A stretch of 64,000 nt of DNA from an uncultured Lachnospiraceae bacterium. GTDB taxonomy: Bacteria > Bacillota > Clostridia > Lachnospirales > Lachnospiraceae. The notes beneath the pieces were generated by a model. The model made no database searches. It was not told where the DNA came from and worked only from the letters and a program-made list of their open reading frames with translations. The stretch is from assembly GCA_910579645.1 (NCBI GenBank), contig CAJTVK010000002.1:1-64000 (forward strand). Reading direction: 5' to 3'. The translations under genes were made by a program, and so were the position numbers. Below are positions 17,303 through 25,624 of this stretch, in pieces; position 1 is the stretch's first letter; each line of letters begins with the position of its first letter.

Positions 17303-17345
17303 CATATTCCTCCTCGTATGATAAGTTGCTGTAAATTTCGGTCAA

Positions 17346-18176
17346 TTATTGTTCCTGACAGGATTGCCGGCGCAGCAGTTCTGCCCGGATGGTTTCGTAT
17401 TCCTCTTCGGTGGGCACATGGTGATGCCAAGAGGCTTTATTTTCCATGATGTCTCCTCCGCCGAATCCCTTGACAGTATTGGCAATGATGCATGTGGGGC
17501 GGTCGGTGACATTCTTTGCCTCATCAAATGCATGGTTCATGAGGTCAATGTCATTGCCGTCCGTCACGATGACATGCCAATTGAAGCTTTCAATGCGGTT
17601 TTTCAGGCTTTCATGACTCATGACTTCTTCCGTTGACCCGGATATCTGCAGCCGGTTTCTGTCTATGACGGCGCAGAGATTGGAAAGTTTATAGTGCCCG
17701 CCGGCCATAAAACCTTCCCAGACAGAACCTTCTGCCAGTTCGCCGTCTCCCATGACTGTATAGACGCGGTTCTTTCTTCCGTCCATGCGGCAGGCCAATG
17801 CCATGCCGACGCAGACCGGAAGACCGTGCCCCAAGGAGCCGGAGTTCATTTCAATGCCGGGAAGCTTATTGTTGGGGTGTCCGATAAATTTAGAGCCGAA
17901 GGAGGAAAATTCATTGACGACCTGTTCCGTCGGGAAAAATCCCTTGTCGGCCAGCACCGCATAATAAGCTTCCACGGAATGTCCTTTGCTCATGACGAAT
18001 AAATCCCGATTAGGGTCATCCATATTTTCCGGGCCGATATTCATTTGGCAGTGGTATAGTGCCACCAAGATGTCCATGACGCTGAAATCGCCGCCGATAT
18101 GCCCGCCTCCGGATTTCATAATCATATCAAGGACGACTTGGCGCAGTTCAAAGGATTTTGCTTTCAGATTTGTCAT
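17346..18176 (-). CDS. Transketolase, N-terminal subunit (thiamine diphosphate-binding)
   Basis: A 276-residue half-transketolase carrying the pyrophosphate-binding domain. GGGHIGGDFSVMDIL, SKGHSVEAYYAVL, GSLGHGLPVCVGMA, and the metal motif GDGELAEGSVWEG ending near DRNRLQ are all present. Together with the next gene it would move a two-carbon ketol unit between sugar phosphates. The isomerase stop, one base, and this ATG are adjacent; the Shine-Dalgarno AGAGG is inside the isomerase end, so the genes are translationally coupled. Length is normal for the split form. Confidence 0.9.
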   Translation of the reverse strand: MTNLKAKSFELRQVVLDMIMKSGGGHIGGDFSVMDILVALYHCQMNIGPENMDDPNRDLFVMSKGHSVEAYYAVLADKGFFPTEQVVNEFSSFGSKFIGHPNNKLPGIEMNSGSLGHGLPVCVGMALACRMDGRKNRVYTVMGDGELAEGSVWEGFMAGGHYKLSNLCAVIDRNRLQISGSTEEVMSHESLKNRIESFNWHVIVTDGNDIDLMNHAFDEAKNVTDRPTCIIANTVKGFGGGDIMENKASWHHHVPTEEEYETIRAELLRRQSCQEQ

Positions 18177-18177
18177 T

Positions 18178-19578
18178 TTATTCACCTCTTATATATGCTT
18201 TTACTTCTTCATCATTGTTGTCGTATAAATCCGGCCTAATGCCTATATATTTGCATGCCTCGTACAATACCGGCACTACATCTTTATGAATGCCTACGCA
18301 GTGGTGGATATAGGGGCCTTCCACTATTTTGGCTTCCAGACGTTTCAGATTTTCCACCTCCACCCATACATAGGTTCCTTTGGTATAAGGTCCGTCTATG
18401 CCTTTTGCTTTGCCCAACAGCAGGGAATACTCTCCGTTGTCTCCGTCGAAACGGCAGAGTGTCATGTCGCCGTGTTTTGCTTCCGCTTCCACGGCACCCG
18501 GATGGTCAAAAGCAAGAGGGTAGCCGATGGAAGGCTTGCAGCCGGCGCAGCTGACAGGCCAAGGGCCGCAGTGCTGCAGCAATTCACCGTTTTCATTGTC
18601 CGGATGGCGTACGGTCCAGTCGGCAAAGAAGGTCCTGGCTTCGTCCATGCCTGCTGCTTCACAGAGAATTGCCGTGACTGCACCATGAATGTCGGTTTCG
18701 CATACTACGGGGAAGCCTTCTTCGTTCAGCAGGCTGTTGGCTGCGCAGGGCATGATGCCGATTTCACCCTGCAGTGCATTCCAGCATTGGATGGCGGCGG
18801 CATTGCAGCCGTACCGGTCTGCCAGCCGGCGTATTGCGACTTTCAGTGCCGCTACGTTTTCCAGTTCCGTTTCTTTGATTTTGATGTCAAAATGTTCCCG
18901 GCAATATGCTATGACATCGGAAACTTCCGTTCCTTCCTCTTTGGCTTTTTTCATTTCGGCGGTCAGTTCCGCCAGCGGTACCGGGGCAAGCTGAATATTG
19001 AATCTTTCCAGCAATTCCCCTTCGTTGCACATGGTGGACCAGAAGTCAAAGGGGCGGGGACCAATCTGAAGGATGCGTGTGCGGCGGAATGCCTTTACTA
19101 CATTGCATACGGCTAAGAAATTCCGGATGCCCCGTTCAAATTCCGGATCCTCCAGCCGGCAGTTACACAGATAGGTAAAAGGAATACGGAATCTGCGGAG
19201 TACTTTTCCTGTAGCAAAAAGCCCGCATTGACTGTCACGCAGGCGGATTCCGTTTTCGTCCGGACGTTCGTCCCGGGGACCCCAGAGAAGAACCGGTACG
19301 TTTAAGCTTTTGGCAAGACGTGCCACTTCATATTCGGTTCCGAAGTTGCCGTGGGGGAAGAAAAGGCCGTCCACTCCGTTTTCCCTGAACTTTGCCTCAA
19401 TCCGGATTCTGTCCGCATCGTCGTGCAGAAGCCCGTCCTCTGATATGTCGTCGATATCTACAAATTCCACATTCAGTTCACTTAATTTTTTCCTTGTTAA
19501 GTCCGCATACTTTACGGCATCCGGAGCCGAAAAAATGCTTCTTCTTGTAGGTGCTAACCCGATTTTTATTTTTGCCAC
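18178..19578 (-). CDS. L-fucose/L-arabinose isomerase-family protein
   Basis: A 466-residue protein of the L-fucose isomerase-like family, shorter than classical FucI (about 590). Likely metal ligands are Glu in LQGEIGIMPC, Glu/Asp in VVCETDIHGA, and a His in YIHHCVGIHKDVV. It should interconvert an aldose and a ketose. It starts with GTG, 8 bases after AAGGAGG, and is first of the operon read from the promoter region shared with the LacI gene. Its neighbours, a kinase and split transketolase, suggest aldose to ketose to ketose phosphate to cleavage. The substrate might be D-apiose or another pentose; the fold of characterised apiose isomerases should be compared before accepting that. Confidence 0.82.
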   Translation of the reverse strand: MAKIKIGLAPTRRSIFSAPDAVKYADLTRKKLSELNVEFVDIDDISEDGLLHDDADRIRIEAKFRENGVDGLFFPHGNFGTEYEVARLAKSLNVPVLLWGPRDERPDENGIRLRDSQCGLFATGKVLRRFRIPFTYLCNCRLEDPEFERGIRNFLAVCNVVKAFRRTRILQIGPRPFDFWSTMCNEGELLERFNIQLAPVPLAELTAEMKKAKEEGTEVSDVIAYCREHFDIKIKETELENVAALKVAIRRLADRYGCNAAAIQCWNALQGEIGIMPCAANSLLNEEGFPVVCETDIHGAVTAILCEAAGMDEARTFFADWTVRHPDNENGELLQHCGPWPVSCAGCKPSIGYPLAFDHPGAVEAEAKHGDMTLCRFDGDNGEYSLLLGKAKGIDGPYTKGTYVWVEVENLKRLEAKIVEGPYIHHCVGIHKDVVPVLYEACKYIGIRPDLYDNNDEEVKAYIRGE

Positions 19579-19653
19579 CCTGTTACCCTCCTTGTTTTGC
19601 AGTTTCTGCAGACTTATGTCTCACCGGTTTCTTTTTCTGTTGTTTTTTATGTA

Positions 19654-19718
19654 AGGAACTAACTGTTCCTAAGGTGAGTGTCCTATTGTCTGCCAAATAG
19701 TTTCTGATTTGAATTATA
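19654..19718 (-). promoter_or_regulatory. Probable LacI operator and -10 of the isomerase operon
   Basis: AGGAAC-TAACT-GTTCCT (19654-19670) is a clean dyad between the divergent isomerase and LacI genes. A perfect TATAAT on the minus strand lies at 19713-19718, with no good -35. The dyad is downstream of that -10, a place suited to repression by the adjacent LacI protein. A further A/T palindrome TTAATTAATTAA lies near 19741. Confidence 0.5.
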
Positions 19719-19782
19719 GAAGAAAAGAAACTTAACTTCATTAATTAATTAAGTATAAATAACTAAATTATTCACTTAAGAA

Positions 19783-19811
19783 TTGCAAAATACGGATATG
19801 TCGTGCATAAT
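19783..19811 (+). promoter_or_regulatory. Sigma-A promoter of the LacI gene
   Basis: TTGCAA (19783-19788), 17 bases, CATAAT (19806-19811). It points toward the regulator gene starting at 19872. Confidence 0.6.
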
Positions 19812-19871
19812 GTAAGAAGCAGATGCGGAATGCTATAGGACAGCGGGGCAAAAAGGAACGGAGGGACGCAG

Positions 19872-20882
19872 ATGGGGATAACGGCGAAAGAATTGGCAAA
19901 GAAGATGGCGCTTTCGGAAGCGGCGGTTTCCATGGCTCTGAACGGAAAGCCGGGCGTGAGCACGGAAACACGCCGTCAGGTATTGGAGACGGCGGAAAAA
20001 TACGGATATGATTTTACGAAAATATCCGGCAGGAATAAAGGGACGAAAACCATTTGCTTCGCTCTGTACCGGAAGCACGGCGCGGTGGTGGCGGATACGC
20101 CTTTTTTTTCAGAACTGTCAGAAGGGATTCAGAAGACCTGCAAGGACGAGGGATATAAATTAAATATTATATATTTGTACGGAGACGATACATTGGAACA
20201 TCAGGTGGAGGACATCCGCTATTCGGACTGTGCCGGTTTAATTTTATTGGGGACGGAAATGGCGGCAGAGGATTTTGCGCCGTTTGCGCATTTCAATATT
20301 CCGGTGGTGCTTTTGGATGTTTATCTGCCGGATGCTAAAAGGGACTGTGTGCTGATTAATAATATACAGGGGGCATACCAGGCTACGGATCATTTGATTA
20401 CCTGCACACAGAAGCAGCCGGGATACTTGAAATCTTCCTATTCGATCAGTAATTTTGAGGAGAGGGCAGACGGTTTTTATAAAGCGGTCCGTACCCATGG
20501 CATGTCGCCCTCTAAATGTATTGTCCATAAGCTTGCGCCGTCTATCGAGGGGGCTATGGCAGATATGCTGGCATGGATTCAGGGGGGAGGGGAATTGGCA
20601 TCTTGTTATTTTGCAGATAATGACCTGATTGCAATCGGCGCAATGAAAGCTTTGCAGAAGTCAGGGTACCGTATTCCTCGGGATATTGCCATTATTGGTT
20701 TTGATAATCTTCCCATGGGTGATTATTTGGAACCGTCTCTCACGACAATTCATGTGCCGAAGCAGTATATGGGGGAGATGGCAGCCAGACGGCTTATGGA
20801 TGTGCTGGGTGCGAAAAGGTTTGTGCCGGTCAAGCTGGAAATCAGCACGAATCTGGTGCGCAGGAGGTCGGTCAGCCCTTAG
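19872..20882 (+). CDS. LacI-family transcriptional regulator
   Basis: A 336-residue regulator. The N-terminal helix-turn-helix and hinge are clear: TAKELAKKMALSEAAVSMALNGKPGVS, followed by ETRRQVLETAEKYGY. The rest is a periplasmic-binding-protein-like sensor domain with DNDLIAIGAMKAL and IIGFDNLPMGDYLEPSLTT. Repressors of this family release DNA on binding a sugar or sugar phosphate. GGAGGG lies about 6 bases before the ATG. It is divergent from the isomerase-transketolase-kinase-glycosidase operon and is its obvious candidate regulator; the inducer is unknown. Confidence 0.9.
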   Translation: MGITAKELAKKMALSEAAVSMALNGKPGVSTETRRQVLETAEKYGYDFTKISGRNKGTKTICFALYRKHGAVVADTPFFSELSEGIQKTCKDEGYKLNIIYLYGDDTLEHQVEDIRYSDCAGLILLGTEMAAEDFAPFAHFNIPVVLLDVYLPDAKRDCVLINNIQGAYQATDHLITCTQKQPGYLKSSYSISNFEERADGFYKAVRTHGMSPSKCIVHKLAPSIEGAMADMLAWIQGGGELASCYFADNDLIAIGAMKALQKSGYRIPRDIAIIGFDNLPMGDYLEPSLTTIHVPKQYMGEMAARRLMDVLGAKRFVPVKLEISTNLVRRRSVSP

Positions 20883-20925
20883 GGCATTTGGCGGTTCTGC
20901 TTTCGGCTTATCTGTCCTGACGGGA

Positions 20926-20978
20926 AAGAACATATATTCGCGAATGTTCTTGCTTTTCGAACGGACGGATAGTATAAT
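20926..20978 (+). promoter_or_regulatory. Restriction-modification promoter with overlapping operator-like dyad
   Basis: TTGCTT (20950-20955), 17 bases, TATAAT (20973-20978) point to the methyltransferase start. The dyad AAGAACAT (20926-20933)/ATGTTCTT (20944-20951) touches the -35. Its left part GAACATATATTC differs by one base from GAAC-N4-GTTC, the Gram-positive LexA box, so SOS control is possible. Confidence 0.5.
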
Positions 20979-21020
20979 TAGGGAAAAATCAGGTGTAAAT
21001 CATTTCTCAGGAGAGACAGG

Positions 21021-22061
21021 ATGAAACAAGTACATTTAAGGGCAGAGACAGAACATAGACAATTCACATTTATAGATTTGTTTGCCGGAATAGGGGGAAT
21101 GAGAATTGCTTTTGAGAGAGCCGGCGGGCATTGCGTTTATTCCAGTGAGTGGAATAAATACAGCCAACAGACTTATTTCGCTAATTTTGGGGAACAGCCG
21201 GAAGGGGATATTACTCAGGTGCCGGCTGCATTAATACCGGCTCATGATATTTTAGTCGCAGGATTTCCCTGCCAACCGTTTTCAATTGCCGGAGTTTCCA
21301 AAAAAAATAGTCTTGGAAGGGCTACAGGTTTTGAGGATAAAACGCAAGGGACTCTTTTTTTTGATGTCTGCCGCATTTTGAAAGAAAAAAGGCCAAAGGC
21401 ATTTATGTTGGAAAATGTGAAAAATCTGTGCAGCCATGACAAAGGAAGGACTTTTAAAGTAATACTGGAATCGCTGAAAGAATTAAATTACATTGTATTT
21501 CATGCCGTGTTGGATGGGCAGGATTATGTTCCGCAGCACCGGGAGCGTATTTTGCTTGTGGGTTTTGACTGCAAAAGGTATGGGAAAAATATAGGTTTTG
21601 ATTTTGAACTGACACCCAAATTGCCGAAGCCGGTAATTCGGGATATTTTGGAAGTAAATGTTGATGCAAAGTATACATTATCGGATAAGCTTTGGACATA
21701 TTTACAGAATTATGCGGCAAAGCATAAAGCGGCAGGTAACGGATTCGGGTATGGTATTGCGCCACTGGACGGCGTATCAAGGACAATCAGTGCAAGGTAT
21801 TATAAAGACGGTTCGGAAATACTGATTGAACAGGAAGGAAAGAATCCGAGAAGACTTACTCCGCGCGAGTGTGCGCGGCTACAGGGGTTTCCGGACAGCT
21901 TTAAAATCCCGGTATCCGATACACAGGCATATAAACAGTTCGGAAATTCTGTGGTGGTGCCGTTGATGGAGAACGTAGCCGAACTGATAATTAAGAAGTT
22001 GGATAATATGGAAGAAGTGAATTCCCTTGAAAGAAAGGATATGCAAAGGGCGGTGATATAG
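21021..22061 (+). CDS. DNA (cytosine-5-)-methyltransferase of an EcoRII-type system
   Basis: A 346-residue C5-cytosine methyltransferase with all main motifs in order: I ([16 protein letters not shown]), IV (AGFPCQPFS, catalytic Cys), VI (LENVKNL), VIII ([11 protein letters not shown]), IX ([13 protein letters not shown]) and X ([16 protein letters not shown]). It would protect the sites cut by the adjacent nuclease, probably CCWGG. The N terminus is short, with no helix-turn-helix extension as in some SsoII/EcoRII methylases that regulate their own operon. GGAG lies 9 bases before the ATG. Base composition is more A/T-rich than the flanking sugar genes, fitting horizontal gain. No Vsr repair gene follows. 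Confidence 0.93.
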   Translation: MKQVHLRAETEHRQFTFIDLFAGIGGMRIAFERAGGHCVYSSEWNKYSQQTYFANFGEQPEGDITQVPAALIPAHDILVAGFPCQPFSIAGVSKKNSLGRATGFEDKTQGTLFFDVCRILKEKRPKAFMLENVKNLCSHDKGRTFKVILESLKELNYIVFHAVLDGQDYVPQHRERILLVGFDCKRYGKNIGFDFELTPKLPKPVIRDILEVNVDAKYTLSDKLWTYLQNYAAKHKAAGNGFGYGIAPLDGVSRTISARYYKDGSEILIEQEGKNPRRLTPRECARLQGFPDSFKIPVSDTQAYKQFGNSVVVPLMENVAELIIKKLDNMEEVNSLERKDMQRAVI

Positions 22062-23246
22062 GTGAGTATGGGATTTGCCGGACAGGCTGTAAAATCGGTT
22101 TTGAACAGTGAAAAGGGATTTTGTAAGTTTCTTTCAGCCAATGATGCAGGATTAACCGGCAGTCATCAGTCAGGAATACTAATCTCTAAGGCGGCGGCAG
22201 AAATAATGTTTACAAAACAGGAACTTGCCATGGGCAGCATAGCTAAAAAGACGGTAAAGATTCGGTGGCAGGAAGACTTTGTGACAGAAAGCTGCTTTAC
22301 ATATTACGAAAGTAAAAATGAATTGAGGATTACGCGCTTTGGGAGAGGATTTCCTTTCCTGAAGCCGGAACAAACCGGTGCGTTGTTTGTCTTTGCAAAG
22401 CATTCCGATACTGATTTCAGTGGGTATTTTTTGGATACTGATGAAGAAATAGAAGAATTTTTGGATGCATTCGGTATCAGCCCGACGGAAACGAACCGTC
22501 TGATTAATGCAGATAAAATGTCACCGGAGACTCAGGAAAAGTTGGCCATTCAGGAATTTATAGGAAAGCTGGATACGGATTTTCCGGCATCAGATGTGAT
22601 GTCGGCAGCTGCCAGAATGATTGAGGAAAAAGTGTACCGTCATAAAGGTGATGCTATTACGAATCCTGATAAAAAAATTATCAGTTGGACAAATATGGAG
22701 TATGCACTTTTCCGGGCAGTAGAATACGCGAGATATGGGGAAATCATTGCCAAAGGATTTCAGTCTGTGGAGGAATTTGTCAAGGTTGCCAATATGGTAT
22801 TGAACAGAAGGAAAAGCCGTGCGGGAAAAAGTTTGGAACATCATTTGGCAGCGATATTTGACAGAAATGAAATACGGTATTCTTCGCAGGCTGTGACAGA
22901 GGGGAATAAAAAACCGGATTTTCTGTTCCCGTCAATAGAGGCATACCATGATGATGCATTTCCGGCAAGCGGCATTATATCTTTGGCGGCAAAGACAACT
23001 TGCAAGGATCGGTGGCGGCAGGTACTGAATGAGGCGAATCGCTTAAGAGATAAACCCAAATATCTTTGTACCCTCCAGCAAGGAATATCCGGGGCGCAGA
23101 TGGATGAGATGCAGGCCGAAAATATTATATTGGTTGTGCCGAAGCCCTATATAGAGACATACCCGAAAGACCGTAGGGATAGGATATGGACTTTATTTCA
23201 GTTTGTCCAATATGTAAAAATGATGGAAGAAAAGCTATATATTTAA
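22062..23246 (+). CDS. EcoRII-type restriction endonuclease
   Basis: A 394-residue type IIE nuclease aligned by eye with EcoRII across both domains. The N-terminal effector-binding part has FLSANDAGLTGSHQSG and ITRFGRGFPFLKPEQTGAL; the catalytic C-terminal domain has NRRKSRAGKSLEHHL, TEGNKKPDFLFPS and AAKTTCKDRWRQ, which contains the PD...K nuclease core. It should cut at CCWGG after binding two sites. The GTG at 22062 directly follows the methylase stop; ATG at 22068 is an alternative start. Order M then R lets methylation precede cutting. A CCAGG site at 3744 shows that host DNA carries targets and needs the methylase. Confidence 0.92.
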   Translation: MSMGFAGQAVKSVLNSEKGFCKFLSANDAGLTGSHQSGILISKAAAEIMFTKQELAMGSIAKKTVKIRWQEDFVTESCFTYYESKNELRITRFGRGFPFLKPEQTGALFVFAKHSDTDFSGYFLDTDEEIEEFLDAFGISPTETNRLINADKMSPETQEKLAIQEFIGKLDTDFPASDVMSAAARMIEEKVYRHKGDAITNPDKKIISWTNMEYALFRAVEYARYGEIIAKGFQSVEEFVKVANMVLNRRKSRAGKSLEHHLAAIFDRNEIRYSSQAVTEGNKKPDFLFPSIEAYHDDAFPASGIISLAAKTTCKDRWRQVLNEANRLRDKPKYLCTLQQGISGAQMDEMQAENIILVVPKPYIETYPKDRRDRIWTLFQFVQYVKMMEEKLYI

Positions 23247-23257
23247 ATAAACCACAC

Positions 23258-23322
23258 AAAACCCAATGACATTCCGCCAAACCGCAGCTTGCGCTTACTT
23301 GGCGGAATGTCATTGGGTTTTT
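23258..23322 (+). terminator. Strong hairpin terminator after the restriction gene
   Basis: A perfect stem of about 22 bp: AAACCCAATGACATTCCGCC pairs with its complement at 23301-23320 and runs into TTTTT. An A run lies on the other side, so it can serve both the restriction gene and the converging DegV gene. Confidence 0.88.
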
Positions 23323-23362
23323 GCCTGGCTATTTATGCCGGATTCTTAAAAGTGCAGATGGA

Positions 23363-24193
23363 TTATGGTTTTTCTTTGGCCCATTCTATGGCAATGCCGG
23401 TAGTGTTGGGACCTACATGGGAAGAGACGATTAAATTCAGTTCTGCCTCACACTGACCGGTGACATAGGACTGCAGCTTATGAAACATTTCCGGATTCCC
23501 GACATAGATAGTTCCCAATTGCGCTGTTTCGCCGCGGCTTACGATATTTTGAATATCCCGTAAGGCTGCATTTAGCCCTCTGCATTTTTTGTATGGTTCA
23601 ATACGGCCTCCGCGCATGGTAAGTATCAGCTTTATATTCAGCATATCCCCGATTTTCCCTACTGCCGGGGACACGCGTCCTCCCTGCACTAAATATTTGA
23701 AGTCGTCTACTACAAAATAGATATCGATAAGGCTGACACGCCTTCGGATTTCGGCAGCGGTTTCGGATAGGCTGCTTCCCTGCTGTTTCATTTTCAGGGC
23801 ATCCATACATAAGAATCCGCTTCCCAGCGTAGCACTTAAGGAGTCAATGATTTCAATATGGCATTCCGGATAGGTTTCTTTCAGCTGTTCGGCTTCCATA
23901 CGAATCGTATTATATGAGCCGCTTAAGCCGGAAGAGACGGTAATGCAGAGAATGTCGCTGCCGGCCTGCACGGCATTTTCAAACCGTTCATGCACTAAGA
24001 AAGGATTGACACCGGAAGTATATGCTCTCTGTCCGCTCAACTGCCGGAAAAATTCTTCTCTGGATAAGACTTGTTCATGCCCATATATTGTATTTTCATC
24101 AAAGTAGTAATATTGAGGCAGAAGATAAATGTCTTTCTCATATTGTTTCGGTACATCTACGTCACCGTCTGTAAAAATAATAAATTCTCTCAT
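23363..24193 (-). CDS. DegV-family fatty-acid-binding protein
   Basis: A 276-residue DegV protein, which binds a fatty acid, probably to hand it to FakA kinase. It starts MREFIIFTDGDVDVPKQYE, has the TSGVNPF and TVSSGLSGSYNT motifs that hold the carboxylate, and ends in the usual C-terminal domain (GRIEPYKKCRG, SSHVGPNTTGIAIEW). Start 24193 has AAAGG 8 bases upstream, so the longer frame from 24250 is rejected. It stands alone and converges with the restriction gene. No fakA is nearby. Confidence 0.9.
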   Translation of the reverse strand: MREFIIFTDGDVDVPKQYEKDIYLLPQYYYFDENTIYGHEQVLSREEFFRQLSGQRAYTSGVNPFLVHERFENAVQAGSDILCITVSSGLSGSYNTIRMEAEQLKETYPECHIEIIDSLSATLGSGFLCMDALKMKQQGSSLSETAAEIRRRVSLIDIYFVVDDFKYLVQGGRVSPAVGKIGDMLNIKLILTMRGGRIEPYKKCRGLNAALRDIQNIVSRGETAQLGTIYVGNPEMFHKLQSYVTGQCEAELNLIVSSHVGPNTTGIAIEWAKEKP

Positions 24194-24445
24194 AAGCCAT
24201 ACCTTTATCGTGATTTCTTTGCCTTTGCATATAGTATACCTTTTCGGCATTGTTTTTTATTCTTATTCTACCACCATTATCCCCAATTTCAAGAGTATTT
24301 TGTATGTTGCCGTTTATTCCCGATGTTATTCCGGAAGCGGGCTGCGGTTCTTGCTTTTTACCGGGGGCTGTGGTGATATGCTTCAGGGAATCTGAGGGAG
24401 GGCAGATTTTAAAAGCCGGCGGTTACGGCATGAATGATGCGGGCA

Positions 24446-24499
24446 TAAAAAATGCCCGCCGTCCGGAACGGCAGAGATTCTGCCGGTTCGGCGGCGGGC
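24446..24499 (-). terminator. Intrinsic terminator of the hsp20 pair
   Basis: On the minus strand GCCCGCCG at the left and CGGCGGGC at the right close a long hairpin with an inner arm (ACCGGCAGA/TCTGCCGT), followed by ATTTTTT. It lies 20 bases after the second hsp20 stop. Confidence 0.85.
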
Positions 24500-24518
24500 G
24501 GAGGGAGAGCAGCAACTG

Positions 24519-24968
24519 TTATTCAATGGTGATATACTTCTTTTCTTCGATAGCCGGTTTCTGTTCTATCTTCGGGATAAAAAGTTTCAGTATTCCGTGC
24601 TTGAACTCGCCTTTCACATCTTCCTGGCCAATTTCTTCGCCAATGTAAAAACTTCTTTGGCAAGTGCCGGAATAGCGTTCCCGGCGGATATATTTCCCGT
24701 TTTCCTTTTCGTCCCCGGATTCCTTTGAGGCACTGATAGTAAGATAGCCGTTTTCGAGGGAGACTTTCACATCCTCTTTCTTAAAGCCGGGGAGGTCCAT
24801 TTCCAGTTCATAGCCGCTGTCGCTTTCTTTCACATCGGTTTTCATCAGGTTCTTTTCCCTGTGCCCGTAAAGCTTTTTCTCCATTTTTCTGTAGTCTTTG
24901 TCGTCGTAAAACGGGAATCCAAAAAAGTCGTCAAACATATCTTTTCCTAAAATGCTGGGTACTAACAT
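24519..24968 (-). CDS. Hsp20/alpha-crystallin small heat-shock protein
   Basis: A 149-residue ATP-independent holdase that binds unfolding proteins. The alpha-crystallin domain runs from about 40 to 135 with YELEMDLPGFKKEDVKVSLENG and the C-terminal I-x-I-like segment LKLFIPK. It starts MLVPSILGKDMFDDFF, like its neighbour. A good ribosome site (CAGGAGG) precedes the ATG. It is the second gene of a pair, 28 bases after the first, and shares the CIRCE-controlled promoter. Confidence 0.92.
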   Translation of the reverse strand: MLVPSILGKDMFDDFFGFPFYDDKDYRKMEKKLYGHREKNLMKTDVKESDSGYELEMDLPGFKKEDVKVSLENGYLTISASKESGDEKENGKYIRRERYSGTCQRSFYIGEEIGQEDVKGEFKHGILKLFIPKIEQKPAIEEKKYITIE

Positions 24969-24996
24969 AATTCATTCCTCCTGTCTGTGTTCTGCA

Positions 24997-25419
24997 TTAA
25001 CCTTCAATTGCAATATATTTTTTCTGTTCCACTGCCGCTGAGGGGTCTTTTTTGGGTATCAGCAGCTTTAATGTGCCGTCCTCAAATTTGGCTTTTATGT
25101 CTTCCTGTGTCATCTGCTCGCCTACATAAAAGCTTCTGCTGTAAGAACCGTAATGGCGTTCCCTGCGGATATAATTGCTGCCGGAATCCTTTTGCTCATT
25201 GCTGCTGCCGGAAGTAGCCTGAATGGTCAAGTAACCGTCTTTCAGTTCTGCTTTCACATCTTCTTTCTTTATTCCGGGCATATCCATTGTCAGCAGGTAG
25301 CCCTGTTCATTCTCCTGGATATCGGTACTCATCAGGCCGGCGTCCTGATAAGGGCTGCTGAAAGTATTCTCAAAAAAGTTATCAAAAAAGGTTTCTCCAA
25401 AGATAGTGGGCATCAACAT
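24997..25419 (-). CDS. Hsp20/alpha-crystallin small heat-shock protein
   Basis: A 140-residue small heat-shock protein with YLLTMDMPGIKKEDVKAELKDG, the family G-x-L segment (GTLKLLIPKK) and a C-terminal tail IAIEG. It is clearly a tandem duplicate of the next gene downstream. AAAGGAGG lies before the ATG. It is the promoter-proximal gene, 80 bases after a complete CIRCE element, so HrcA should repress it until heat or misfolding stress. Confidence 0.92.
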   Translation of the reverse strand: MLMPTIFGETFFDNFFENTFSSPYQDAGLMSTDIQENEQGYLLTMDMPGIKKEDVKAELKDGYLTIQATSGSSNEQKDSGSNYIRRERHYGSYSRSFYVGEQMTQEDIKAKFEDGTLKLLIPKKDPSAAVEQKKYIAIEG

Positions 25420-25484
25420 ATGTCATTCCTCCTTTATTATTTGCATGTCTCTGATTTTTATCCCCTTTTGCTTGTTCTAGATGT

Positions 25485-25526
25485 AATATAACATACAAAT
25501 TAGCACTCGTCAATAGGGAGTGCTAA
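25485..25526 (-). promoter_or_regulatory. CIRCE operator (HrcA) over a sigma-A promoter
   Basis: The exact CIRCE consensus TTAGCACTC-N9-GAGTGCTAA lies at 25500-25526. On the minus strand, TTGACG (25508-25513) and TATATT (25485-25490) are 17 bases apart, so the operator covers the -35 element. HrcA bound here would block transcription of both hsp20 genes. Confidence 0.95.
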
Positions 25527-25566
25527 TAAAAATGTGAAAAATATGTGAACAGACCGCGGGGCTGTT

Positions 25567-25600
25567 CAAAAAAAAGACACTTAGTCTGTGCTAAGTGTCT
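25567..25600 (-). terminator. Intrinsic terminator of the cardiolipin synthase gene
   Basis: AGACACTTAG, a 6-base loop, CTAAGTGTCT: a perfect 10-bp stem at 25575-25600, followed on the minus strand by a run of eight T. Confidence 0.9.
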
Positions 25601-25624
25601 GATTGAGAATACAGCTTGTATCTT

